From assembly GCA_037130755.1 (NCBI GenBank), contig JBAXSI010000075.1, positions 1 through 10,685 on the forward strand: a DNA stretch of 10,685 nucleotides, read 5' to 3'. The notes beneath the pieces were generated by a model that saw only the letters and a list, made by a program, of their open reading frames with translations, did not search any database and was not told the DNA's origin. Origin of the DNA: UBA10649 sp037130755. GTDB lineage: Bacteria > Actinomycetota > Actinomycetes > S36-B12. This document shows, in pieces, positions 1 through 6,667 of this stretch (positions within the stretch are counted from its first letter, which is position 1; the number at the start of each line of letters is the position of its first letter). The position numbers and the translations under genes are program-made.

Positions 1-32
1 ATCTAGCGCGCCCGCGTGTACGAGGACACGGT

Positions 33-896
33 CTACGCCCGCTTGAGGCGCGGCGTCCGCGGAACGGCGCCGAACCTGCCCGCCTGGTAGTCGCGGTAGG
101 CCGCCTCGATCTCGTTCCGGGAGTTCATGACGAACGGGCCGCCCATGACCACGGGCTCGCGCAGCGGCGTGCCGCTGTAGACCATCACCCGCGTAGACCC
201 GTCCTTTCCTGCCGATGCCAGTCGGATTGCACTCGACCCGTCCCGTGAGGGGTCAGACCAAGCGATCTGCCCCTCCTCCACCCGCTTCCCGGCGATGGTG
301 GCCGCCCCGTCGAGTACGTAGAGGAACGCACGATGCTTCGAGGGCACGTCGAAGTCGACCTGCGAACCTGGGTCAAGGGTGATGACCGATCCGTGGATCG
401 GATGCTGGTTCACCGCGCGGCCGGCCACGCCTCCCACGGAGCCGGAGATGACGTCAATGTGGACGCCCGGTGACAGGACCGACGGCCGATCGGCGGCCCG
501 AAGATCCTGGTAGTTGGTGTCGACCATCTTCTTGCTCGCGGGCAGGTTCACCCAGAGTTGCAGCGTGTGGGCCAACTCGTTCCTGAACGCCAGCTCGCGA
601 TGGATGATCCCGCGGCCTGCTGTCATCCACTGGACGTCACCGGGTTGCAGGGCACCGGCGTTGCCGAGGTTGTCGCCATGCTCGAGGATCCCGTCGAGCA
701 CCGTCGTGACCGTCTCAATGCCGCGGTGGGGGTGCCACTCGAACCCCGGCTCGGAGAACCAGTCCTCCGCCAATGCAAGGAACGGATCGGTCCGGCGGGG
801 GTCGGTCGGCATGATGATGATGGCCTTGTCATCGACTTGGGCGTCCGGGCCCAGCCGGGTCTTTGCCTCGACGCGATCGACGGTTCGAAGGCCCAT
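33..896 (-). CDS. Pirin family protein (bicupin)
   Basis: A 287-residue protein of the pirin family, Fe-binding bicupins; some members act as quercetin 2,3-dioxygenases and others as redox-sensing or regulatory proteins. The N-terminal cupin holds the metal-binding set H55 and H57 (in WHPHRG), H99 and E101 (in GIIHRE), matching the His-His-His-Glu set of human pirin. The C-terminal pirin domain covers about residues 165-275 and ends with the family-typical GGPFVMNS stretch and a YRDYQAGRFG motif. The length is normal for the family (about 230-320). The ATG at 894-896 is the only sensible start before the conserved TVDRVEA region. No Shine-Dalgarno sequence is visible before it, so a leaderless mRNA is possible. 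The gene is divergent from the small secreted-protein gene. The family assignment is firm because metal ligands and C-terminus are intact; the substrate or partner cannot be read from sequence. Confidence 0.93.
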   Translation of the reverse strand: MGLRTVDRVEAKTRLGPDAQVDDKAIIIMPTDPRRTDPFLALAEDWFSEPGFEWHPHRGIETVTTVLDGILEHGDNLGNAGALQPGDVQWMTAGRGIIHRELAFRNELAHTLQLWVNLPASKKMVDTNYQDLRAADRPSVLSPGVHIDVISGSVGGVAGRAVNQHPIHGSVITLDPGSQVDFDVPSKHRAFLYVLDGAATIAGKRVEEGQIAWSDPSRDGSSAIRLASAGKDGSTRVMVYSGTPLREPVVMGGPFVMNSRNEIEAAYRDYQAGRFGAVPRTPRLKRA

Positions 897-971
897 CCGG
901 CCAGTCTTGCACCCATTGTGCGAACGGCCACATTCCCGTCAGGCCAGCAGGACTCGGGCCGAGGCCCCTGC

Positions 972-977
972 TACCGT
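972..977 (+). promoter_or_regulatory. Possible -10 element (TACCGT) for the secreted-protein gene
   Basis: TACCGT fits the actinobacterial TANNNT -10 pattern. It would start transcription near 984, leaving a leader of about 23 nt that contains the ribosome binding site at 996-1001. There is no convincing -35; the best-placed hexamer (949-954, AGGACT) is poor. The element lies in the 110-bp divergent region between the pirin gene and this gene. Confidence 0.3.
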
Positions 978-995
978 CGCCGCATCCGTTTCCTT

Positions 996-1001
996 GGGGA
1001 G
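996..1001 (+). promoter_or_regulatory. Ribosome binding site (GGGGAG) fixing the start at 1007
   Basis: GGGGAG lies five bases before the ATG at 1007. The reading frame is open from position 863, but nothing upstream has a comparable site. A signal peptide begins exactly at this ATG, so this is taken as the true start. Confidence 0.8.
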
Positions 1002-1006
1002 TCCAC

Positions 1007-1342
1007 ATGCTCAGCACCCGCACCAAGCGCACCGCCGCCGTCATGGTCCTTTCGTGCTCGCTGTTCGCGGGTGCGACCATCACGCCGGCCGTGGCCTCGC
1101 CAGCCCAAGAGGCCCTGTACCTGACGGCCCTGAAGGGCGAGTGGAACAACGCCTCCGCCGCGGACCAAAAGGCCACCTGCGCGGGCTTCAAGGTCGGCCC
1201 GAGCAAGGTCATCAACCTCTCCGTGACGGAGATCTGGAAGAAGGCGGCCATGCGCCAGGCGCTGAGCAAGCCGGCCTGGAAGCGCGTCATCACGAAGTAC
1301 CTCAAGTGGGCCTGCTCAGGCCCGGGCACCACGCCCCGCTGA
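1007..1342 (+). CDS. Small secreted protein of unknown function
   Basis: A 111-residue protein I do not recognise as a named family. It begins with a classic Sec signal peptide: a basic n-region (TRTKR), a hydrophobic core at about residues 10-24, and a signal peptidase I site after AVA (residue 30). The mature part is about 80 residues, rich in Lys, Trp and Ala and probably helical. It has two cysteines (C58, C103) that could form one disulfide, and ends in a short Gly/Pro/Thr tail. Coding status is supported by the ribosome binding site at 996-1001, the signal peptide at the predicted N-terminus, and strong GC at third codon positions. Its stop lies nine bases from the stop of the convergent LytR_C gene. 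No catalytic motif is visible; a secreted structural or binding protein is only a guess. Confidence 0.8.
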   Translation: MLSTRTKRTAAVMVLSCSLFAGATITPAVASPAQEALYLTALKGEWNNASAADQKATCAGFKVGPSKVINLSVTEIWKKAAMRQALSKPAWKRVITKYLKWACSGPGTTPR

Positions 1343-1351
1343 CCCGCCGAA

Positions 1352-1981
1352 CTACGGGGTCGCCGACGGGGTCGGTGACCCCTGCGGCGGCACCGGCACG
1401 TCGCCCGGGGTGCAGCCCGGCCCGGACGCGACAGCGGTCGGGGCGGCCAGCAGCGCCTTCACGCCCTGCTGCGGTGAGAGTCCACTGAACGTCTTGCCCG
1501 TCGACAGGTCGATCCGCTTGCCCGCGCGGTAGTCGTTGACCATGTCCGCCCCCGGAACGTAGAGCAGGAGCAACTGCGCGGACAGCTCACCCTTCGGGCC
1601 GTAGCGGATCTGAGCGACTCCGCTGATCTTCTTGCCCAGCGGATCGTTCGCCACCTTGGAGATCTTGAAGCCCTTGGCGGAGAGCTCTCGTGCGGTCTTC
1701 TTCGCCAAGCCCGTCGTCGGAGTCGAGTTGTAGACGTTGATCCGGACCTGGTTCGGAGGCGGCAGCAGCTTCGAGGTGGGCATGGTCACCGTCACACACG
1801 GGGACGCGCTCGCTTCGGGCTGCGTCGCCGCCTCCGTGGACGAACCGCCCGAACTCAGCTTCCAGATGCCGAACACCAACGCGAACAGGACGACCACGGC
1901 CCCGCCGATCACCACGCCGACCAGCCACGGGGGGCGGCGGCGTGCAGGGCGTCGACCACGCCCGGGCAGCACCGTCGTCAT
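1352..1981 (-). CDS. Membrane-anchored protein with LytR C-terminal (LytR_C) domain
   Basis: A 209-residue protein with a short, very basic cytoplasmic N-terminus (residues 8-16, RGRRPARRR), one membrane segment (about 19-40), a Ser/Thr/Gln-rich linker with C62, then a LytR_C-type domain (about 77-145). That domain opens with the typical RINVYNSTPTTGLA and continues with an alternating helix/strand pattern. A Pro/Ser/Thr-rich tail (C190 onward) ends the protein. The LytR_C domain occurs at the C-terminus of LytR-CpsA-Psr cell-wall ligases; here it stands alone without the catalytic LCP domain, so this is not itself a wall ligase. The start at 1981 is chosen over an in-frame alternative at 2029 because GGGAGGT precedes it and it overlaps the tadA stop as ATGA. 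It is last in a three-gene operon. An extracytoplasmic envelope role is inferred. Confidence 0.82.
   Translation of the reverse strand: MTTVLPGRGRRPARRRPPWLVGVVIGGAVVVLFALVFGIWKLSSGGSSTEAATQPEASASPCVTVTMPTSKLLPPPNQVRINVYNSTPTTGLAKKTARELSAKGFKISKVANDPLGKKISGVAQIRYGPKGELSAQLLLLYVPGADMVNDYRAGKRIDLSTGKTFSGLSPQQGVKALLAAPTAVASGPGCTPGDVPVPPQGSPTPSATP
1368..1382. terminator. Short GC hairpin between convergent genes (possible terminator)
   Basis: GGGGTC, a three-base loop, then GACCCC make a perfect 6-bp hairpin 26 bases after the stop of the secreted-protein gene and inside the last codons of the convergent LytR_C gene. There is no U-run. It could help stop plus-strand transcripts, but it codes for the Pro/Ser/Thr tail and may be coincidental in such GC-rich DNA. 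Confidence 0.25.
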
Positions 1982-2451
1982 CGCACCTCCCGCTCCCGAC
2001 CCAGGAACTCCCGGACAATCGCACCACATTCGTCCGCCAGAACGCCGCCTATCACCTCAGGTCGGTGGTTGAGGCGCCGATCCCGCACGATGTCCCAGCG
2101 GGATCCCGCCGCGCCGTACTCGTCATTCCAGGCGCCGAAGACCAGCTTCGAGACTCGCGACATCACCGCGGCGCCAGCGCACATAGGGCACGGTTCGAGC
2201 GTCACCACGAGAGTGCAGTCGTCCAGTCGCCAGCTTCCGCGAATGCTCGCAGCGGCGCGCAGGGCGAGCACTTCAGCGTGGGCCGTGGGATCGACGAGCG
2301 CCTCGCGCTGGTTGTGCGCCTTGATGATGATCGCACCGTCCCGATCGAGGATGACGGCGCCGACCGGAATCTCACCCTCACTCGCGCCCGCCCTGGCCTC
2401 GGCGAGCGCGGCCTGCATCGCTGCCTCGTCCTCGGCGGTCGCGACGATCAT
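1978..2451 (-). CDS. tadA: tRNA-specific adenosine(34) deaminase TadA
   Basis: TadA deaminates adenosine 34 to inosine in the anticodon of tRNA-Arg(ACG), an essential wobble modification in most bacteria. The 157-residue protein has the complete zinc-deaminase signature: HAE at 58-60 (H58 zinc ligand, E60 proton shuttle) and PCPMC at 87-91 (C88 and C91 zinc ligands). It also has the family-typical GEIPVGAV near residue 26 and N47. The length is normal (about 150-170). The start is the ATG at 2449-2451, which overlaps the stop of the upstream gene as ATGA. No Shine-Dalgarno sequence precedes it, so translation is probably coupled to the upstream gene. A longer open frame runs upstream to 2640, but that part is out of frame with the real upstream gene and shows no conservation. 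Its own stop overlaps the LytR_C start by four bases. Confidence 0.95.
   Translation of the reverse strand: MIVATAEDEAAMQAALAEARAGASEGEIPVGAVILDRDGAIIIKAHNQREALVDPTAHAEVLALRAAASIRGSWRLDDCTLVVTLEPCPMCAGAAVMSRVSKLVFGAWNDEYGAAGSRWDIVRDRRLNHRPEVIGGVLADECGAIVREFLGREREVR
1985..1991 (-). promoter_or_regulatory. Ribosome binding site (GGGAGGT) for the LytR_C gene
   Basis: On the minus strand GGGAGGT lies just before the ATG at 1981, inside the last codons of tadA. Measured from its GGAGG core, the spacing is four bases. It selects this start over the in-frame candidate 48 bases upstream, which lies well inside tadA. Confidence 0.75.
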
Positions 2452-2939
2452 TGGGTGCGAAGGGCTGCGCTCAGCTCCTTCGCGAAGCCCAGGCGCTTGG
2501 CGACCGCCCGCACCTGCTCGTCGGGATACAGTTCCTCGTCCTGGCAGATCATGATCAGCTCGGCACCGTCGAGCCCGTAGTCCACGCACAGTGAGACATC
2601 GCCAGCCGCCTCGAACTCCTCGAGTTCGGACTCGTCCCACTCCAGCCCGATCAGCTCCGCGGCCTCGACCGCGAGCGACCAGTCGAGCAGCGCCACGGCA
2701 TCGCTGATCATCAGGCGCACCCCTTCGCGCACCGTGTGGGCGAGGATGAAGAACTCGTCAGACACGCAGATGAAGCCGAACACACCACCTTCGCCCGGCA
2801 ACTGCCGGAGCAGGGCAACGAAGCCCTCAGCGGTCACCACGGCTGCTGGCTGCAGGGAGATAACGACCCACCGGCCCTCCTCGCGGTACGCCGCCACGGC
2901 AAAGTCGATGTTCTCGGCGTCGACCTCCTCAGCGCTCAC
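2448..2939 (-). CDS. Putative tRNA adenosine deaminase-associated protein
   Basis: A 163-residue acidic protein matching the actinobacterial family annotated as putative tRNA adenosine deaminase-associated protein, named only from its constant position beside tadA. Typical features are the N-terminal IDFAVAAYREEGRW stretch, a middle segment with FFILAHTV and LMISDAVALLDWSLA, and the C-terminal LYPDEQVRAVAKRLGF motif. There is no known catalytic motif, membrane segment or nucleic-acid binding domain. The start is a GTG at 2937-2939; no Shine-Dalgarno sequence is visible, so it may be leaderless or start slightly downstream. It is the first gene of the operon with tadA (ATGA overlap) and the LytR_C gene, and is divergent from upp across 58 bp. 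Family identity is good; biochemical role is unknown, and a partnership with TadA is inferred from linkage alone. Confidence 0.88.
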   Translation of the reverse strand: MSAEEVDAENIDFAVAAYREEGRWVVISLQPAAVVTAEGFVALLRQLPGEGGVFGFICVSDEFFILAHTVREGVRLMISDAVALLDWSLAVEAAELIGLEWDESELEEFEAAGDVSLCVDYGLDGAELIMICQDEELYPDEQVRAVAKRLGFAKELSAALRTQ

Positions 2940-2984
2940 GCGTAGATGGTGTCATGCGGAGCGCCTTCCCGGCGACTTGACCAC

Positions 2985-2990
2985 TACTCT
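2985..2990 (+). promoter_or_regulatory. -10 element (TACTCT) for a leaderless upp transcript
   Basis: TACTCT matches TANNNT and ends seven bases before the A of the upp ATG at 2998. That is the usual distance from a -10 hexamer to the transcription start, so the mRNA would begin at the initiation codon. No Shine-Dalgarno sequence precedes the ATG, which agrees with a leaderless message. TTGACC at 2977-2982 looks like a -35 but is only two bases from the -10, so it is not its partner. Confidence 0.5.
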
Positions 2991-2997
2991 CGGCTGC

Positions 2998-3636
2998 ATG
3001 CGGACCCTTGTCATCGATCATCCCCTCGTCGCCCACAAGCTCACCCGCCTGCGCAGGGAGGAGACCTCCTCCGCGACATTCCGCCTCCTTGCGGAGGAAC
3101 TGGTCACCCTTCTCGCGTACGAGGCGACCGACGGCCTGCAGGTGAAGCCCATCCGGATCACGACCCCTGTGGCCGAGTGCGACGGCGTCGAGATGGCCGA
3201 TCCGAAGCCCATCGTGGTGCCGATCCTGCGGGCCGGCCTGGGCATGCTCAACGGCATGATGAAGCTGATGCCCACCGCTGAGGTCGGCTTCCTCGGCATG
3301 GTTCGCGACGAGACGTCATTGATTGCCACGACCTACGCGGACCGTCTCCCCCAGGACCTGCACAACCGTCAGGTGTTCGTGCTCGATCCGATGCTCGCCA
3401 CCGGCGGCACGCTCGTCACCTCGATCAACCTGCTCCTGGACCGCGGCGCCCGCGACGTCACCGCCATCTGCCTGCTCGCCGCACCTGAGGGCCTGAAGCA
3501 CATGGAGGAGTCGTTCGCCGGCCGCGACGTCCAGGTCACGGTCGTCACCGCCGCCCTCGACGATCACCTCAACGAGAAGGGCTACATCGTGCCCGGTCTC
3601 GGTGACGCAGGCGACCGCCTCTACGGCGTCGTCTGA
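2998..3636 (+). CDS. upp: Uracil phosphoribosyltransferase
   Basis: Converts uracil and PRPP to UMP and pyrophosphate in the cytosol, the main pyrimidine-base salvage reaction. The 212-residue protein is close to the usual 208-210 and full length. Key features are the HPLVAHKLTRLR start, PILRAGLGM (about 75-83), the PRPP-binding loop DPMLATGGT at 130-138 and the C-terminal uracil-binding stretch GYIVPGLGDAGDR (195-207). The ATG at 2998 places the N-terminus where the family begins (MRTLVIDHPL), although the frame stays open far upstream. It is divergent from the tadA operon and convergent with pntB, with a long palindrome after its stop. It appears to be a single-gene transcript from the -10 at 2985. 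Assignment is secure. Confidence 0.97.
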   Translation: MRTLVIDHPLVAHKLTRLRREETSSATFRLLAEELVTLLAYEATDGLQVKPIRITTPVAECDGVEMADPKPIVVPILRAGLGMLNGMMKLMPTAEVGFLGMVRDETSLIATTYADRLPQDLHNRQVFVLDPMLATGGTLVTSINLLLDRGARDVTAICLLAAPEGLKHMEESFAGRDVQVTVVTAALDDHLNEKGYIVPGLGDAGDRLYGVV

Positions 3637-3658
3637 CCCACCTCTCCCCCCGTCGGGA

Positions 3659-3716
3659 GGCAGCGAATGGTCGTGAAGGGCAGCCGACCGGCTGCCCTTC
3701 ACGACCATTCGCTGCC
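3659..3716. terminator. 58-bp palindrome with 28-bp perfect arms, probable bidirectional terminator
   Basis: Bases 3659-3686 are exactly complementary to 3716-3689, with only two unpaired bases (3687-3688) at the centre. As RNA this gives a 27-bp stem with a GACC tetraloop. It begins 22 bases after the upp stop and ends nine bases before the pntB stop, so it fills the gap between two convergent genes and reads the same on both strands. There is no U-run on either side, as is common for hairpin terminators in high-GC actinobacteria. Each arm carries GGCAGC twice, 20 bases apart. The stem is much longer than a typical terminator needs. Alternatives are a dispersed palindromic repeat or an RNase III processing site. 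Confidence 0.75.
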
Positions 3717-3725
3717 CCTCGCGGG

Positions 3726-5135
3726 CTAGAGAGCCTTGAGGATGTCCTCGACCCGATCCTTCGCGTCGCCGAACAGCATGGAGGTGTTGTCCTTGAAGAA
3801 CAACGGGTTCTGCACGCCGGCGTAGCCGACGGCCATCGACCGCTTGAAGACGATGACGTTCTTCGCCTCCCACACGCGCAGCACCGGCATGCCGGCAATG
3901 GGCGACGTGGGATCGTCCTCAGCGGCCGGGTTGACGGTGTCGTTGGCGCCGATGACCAGGACGACGTCCGTGTTCGGGAAGTCGTCGTTGATCTCGTCCA
4001 TCTCCAGCACGATGTCGTACGGCACCTTGGCCTCGGCCAGGAGCACGTTCATGTGACCGGGGAGGCGGCCGGCCACCGGATGGATACCGAAGCGCACGTT
4101 CACGCCCTGCTCGCGCAGGATGCGCGTGATCTCGGCCACCGGATACTGCGCCTGCGCCACGGCCATGCCATAGCCAGGCGTGATGATGACCGACTTGGCG
4201 TCCTTGAGCAGGTCCGCGGTGTCCTCGGCGTTGATCTCGCGGTGCTCGCCGTAGTCGACGTCACCTGAGGTCGGTGCCTCGATGCCGAAGCCACCCGCGA
4301 TGACCGAGATGAACGAGCGGTTCATGGCCGCGCACATGATGTAGCTCAGGTATGCACCGGAGGAGCCGACGAGGGCACCGGTGACGATGAGCAGGTTGTT
4401 GCCGAGCAGGAAGCCCGAGGCCGCTGCGGCCCAGCCGGAGTAGCTGTTCAGCATCGAAACCACGACAGGCATGTCACCGCCGCCGATGGATGCCACGAGA
4501 TGCCAACCGAGCAGCAGCGCCAGGACTGTGCCGGCAATGAGGATGCCGATGTTCGGCGTGATGACGAACCACACAGTCAGCACCACGAACAGCACGAGAG
4601 CGCCGATATTGAGGAAGTTCTTGCCGGGCAGCATCATCGGCTTGGAGCTGATGCGGGCGGACAGCTTCAAGAACGCCACGATCGACCCGGTGAAGGTCAC
4701 AGCGCCGATGAAGACACCGACGATCACCTCTCCGTGGTGGATCCCCAGCAGGTCGCTGCCGATCTCCGTCTGCGCGTCGCCGATGGCCTCGACCGTGTAG
4801 AAGCCGGCCCAGCCGACCAGCACGGCCGCGAGGCCGACGAAGCTGTGCAGCAGGGCGATGAGCTCGGGCATGCCGGTCATCTGGACGACCTTGGCCCGCC
4901 AGAGGCCGATACCTGCACCCACGACGATGGCGATCGCCATCAGGATGGCGCCCGTCGTCGTGATGTCGCGCGCGAACGCCAGGCCGATGGTGGCGAGGAC
5001 CGCGATGACCATGCCCGCGATGCCGTACCAGATGCCCGACTTTGCGGACTCGTGCTTGGAGAGCCCCGCGAGACTCATGATGAAGAGAAGTGCCGCTACG
5101 AGGTACGCCGCAGTCGCGACCGATTCCATGGTCAT
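3726..5135 (-). CDS. pntB: NAD(P) transhydrogenase subunit beta
   Basis: Beta subunit of the proton-translocating transhydrogenase, which uses the proton gradient to drive hydride transfer from NADH to NADP+. The 469-residue protein has an N-terminal membrane domain (about nine hydrophobic segments, residues 5-280) and a C-terminal NADP-binding domain III (about 290-469). Visible key sites are the proton-channel histidine H97 in LLHSFVGLAAVLVG (equivalent to E. coli His91), N230 in SMLNSYSGW, GYGMAVAQAQ at 321-330, VIGANDTVNPAA (about 394-405), and the C-terminal KRSMAVGYAGVQNPLFF. The length matches E. coli PntB (462). The ATG at 5133-5135 overlaps the pntA stop as ATGA. There is only a poorly spaced GGGG upstream, so translation is probably coupled to pntA. 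Its stop faces the palindrome shared with upp. Confidence 0.97.
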   Translation of the reverse strand: MTMESVATAAYLVAALLFIMSLAGLSKHESAKSGIWYGIAGMVIAVLATIGLAFARDITTTGAILMAIAIVVGAGIGLWRAKVVQMTGMPELIALLHSFVGLAAVLVGWAGFYTVEAIGDAQTEIGSDLLGIHHGEVIVGVFIGAVTFTGSIVAFLKLSARISSKPMMLPGKNFLNIGALVLFVVLTVWFVITPNIGILIAGTVLALLLGWHLVASIGGGDMPVVVSMLNSYSGWAAAASGFLLGNNLLIVTGALVGSSGAYLSYIMCAAMNRSFISVIAGGFGIEAPTSGDVDYGEHREINAEDTADLLKDAKSVIITPGYGMAVAQAQYPVAEITRILREQGVNVRFGIHPVAGRLPGHMNVLLAEAKVPYDIVLEMDEINDDFPNTDVVLVIGANDTVNPAAEDDPTSPIAGMPVLRVWEAKNVIVFKRSMAVGYAGVQNPLFFKDNTSMLFGDAKDRVEDILKAL

Positions 5136-6661
5136 CGCTGGAACATCCCCAGCATGCGGCGGGTGACGGCGAAGCCGCCGAAGATGTTGATGCTGGCGAG
5201 CAGGGTCGCCACGAACGCGAGGATCGTCACGATCGTGTCACCGCGACCGATCTGCAGCAGGGCTCCGACGATGATGATGCCCGAGATCGCGTTGGTGATC
5301 GACATCAGCGGCGTGTGCAGTGCGTGGTGCACCTTGCCGATGACGTAGTAGCCGATCACGATGGCGAGCACGAACACCGTGATGTTGACGGCGAGCGTCG
5401 CAGGAGCTGCAGCAGTGATGAGAAGCAGCAGGATGGCGCCGATGCCGACGATCGTGTAGCGCCGTCCTGGACTCGCCGGAGCCTTCGGCTCCCTGATGGC
5501 GATTGGGGCGGCAGCTGCCGCAGCGGGTGCCGCGGACACTTGGACAGGGGGCGGTGGCCAGGTCTTCTCTCTTGCTCGGGCCACCGTCATCGACCGCTGT
5601 ACGACGTCATCCCAGTCGAGGACGAGCTCGCCGTCCTTGCCCGGTGTCATGAGCTTCATCAAGTTGACGAGGTTCGTGCCGTAGAGCTGCGAGGCCTGCG
5701 TGGGCAACCGGCCGGCGAGGTCGGTGTAGCCGATGATCGTCACGCCGTTGTCGGTGACGATCTTCTCGCCCGCCACTGCACCCTCGACGTTTCCGCCGTT
5801 GGACGCGGCCATGTCGATGATGACCGAGCCGGGTCGCATCGCGGCGACCATGTCGGCGGTGATCAGGCGCGGCGCCGGCCTCCCGGGGATCAGCGCCGTC
5901 GTGATGATGATGTCGACGTCCTTGGTCTGATCGGCGTAGAGCTTCGCCTCACGCTGCTTGTAGTCGTCGCCCATCTCCTTGGCGTAGCCCGTGGCGCTGA
6001 CCTCGACCTCGGGCGACTCGATGGCCATGTACTCGCCGCCAAGACTCTTGACCTGGTCGGCGACCTCGGGCCGCGGGTCCGTCGCCCGGACGACGGCACC
6101 CATCGAGCTGGCAGTGCCGATCGCCGAAAGGCCGGCCACGCCGACGCCCGCGACGAGCACCTTGGCCGGCGGGACCTTGCCCGCTGCGGTGACCTGCCCG
6201 GTGAAGAAGCGACCGAAGACGTTGGCGGCCTCGATGACGGCGCGGTAGCCGGCGATGTTGGCCATCGAGCTCAGCACGTCGAGGGACTGTGCGCGCGAGA
6301 TACGCGGAACGGCATCCATCGCCATCGCCGTGACGTCGCGAGCCGCGAGCTTGTCGACCAGCTCTGGTGACAGCGCCGGAGCCATGATGCTGACCAGCGT
6401 GGCGCCGTCGGACAGGAGGGCGATCTCCTCGTCATTCGGGGCGTTGACGTGGAAGACGATCTGAGCGCCCCATGCGTCGGCGCCCGAGCCGACCGCGGCC
6501 CCAGCAGCGCGGAAGGCTTCGTCGGTGAACGAGGCCGCCTCCCCTGCGCCTGACTCGACCAGCACCTCATATCCGAGGCCGGTCAACTGCTCCACTGTCT
6601 TGGGTGTCGCGGCGACACGTGTTTCGCCGGGACGGGATTCACGAGGGACTCCGATGAGCAA
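5132..6661 (-). CDS. pntA: NAD(P) transhydrogenase subunit alpha (fused form)
   Basis: Alpha subunit of the energy-coupling transhydrogenase; domain I binds NAD(H) and the C-terminal part supplies membrane helices. The 509-residue protein (E. coli 510) opens with LIGVPRES and RVAATPKTVEQL. The NAD-binding glycine motif GVGVAGLSA is at 172-180, DMAASNGGNVEG at 283-294 and GYTDLAGRLPTQAS near 311-324. A Pro/Ala-rich linker covers about 369-396 and four membrane segments about 403-421, 424-441, 456-471 and 477-496. The start is a TTG at 6659-6661: a GGAG lies six bases upstream and the protein then begins exactly where homologues do (MxIGxPRE). A longer open frame to 6793 lacks conserved sequence and runs through the promoter region. 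Domains I and II are fused, unlike the separate pntAa/pntAb genes of Mycobacterium tuberculosis. Confidence 0.95.
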   Translation of the reverse strand: MLIGVPRESRPGETRVAATPKTVEQLTGLGYEVLVESGAGEAASFTDEAFRAAGAAVGSGADAWGAQIVFHVNAPNDEEIALLSDGATLVSIMAPALSPELVDKLAARDVTAMAMDAVPRISRAQSLDVLSSMANIAGYRAVIEAANVFGRFFTGQVTAAGKVPPAKVLVAGVGVAGLSAIGTASSMGAVVRATDPRPEVADQVKSLGGEYMAIESPEVEVSATGYAKEMGDDYKQREAKLYADQTKDVDIIITTALIPGRPAPRLITADMVAAMRPGSVIIDMAASNGGNVEGAVAGEKIVTDNGVTIIGYTDLAGRLPTQASQLYGTNLVNLMKLMTPGKDGELVLDWDDVVQRSMTVARAREKTWPPPPVQVSAAPAAAAAAPIAIREPKAPASPGRRYTIVGIGAILLLLITAAAPATLAVNITVFVLAIVIGYYVIGKVHHALHTPLMSITNAISGIIIVGALLQIGRGDTIVTILAFVATLLASINIFGGFAVTRRMLGMFQR

Positions 6662-6667
6662 CGCAAT

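Noticed and set aside
14..31. Small inverted repeat (CGTGT/ACACG) just past the pirin stop.
   Set aside because: Five-base arms are expected by chance, and the sequence beyond the window edge is not visible.
1007..1060. LSC at residues 15-17 of the small secreted protein as a lipobox.
   Set aside because: The hydrophobic stretch before C17 would be too short and charged residues lie too close; the AVA site at residue 30 fits signal peptidase I much better.
514..1488. A 324-codon plus-strand open frame spanning the pirin gene, the divergent region and the secreted-protein gene.
   Set aside because: It crosses two better supported genes in the wrong frame, with low-complexity sequence and no conserved domain.
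2977..2982. TTGACC as the -35 of the upp promoter.
   Set aside because: Only two bases separate it from the TACTCT -10, against the 16-19 needed.
5090..6370. A 426-codon plus-strand open frame opposite pntA/pntB, and other long antisense frames (for example at 4500-5348, 829-1332, 6729-7523, 7551-8381 and 9142-10155).
   Set aside because: They lie opposite well-identified genes, have Arg/Asp/His/Gly-rich compositions typical of antisense reads of high-GC codons, lack ribosome binding sites and show no family motifs.
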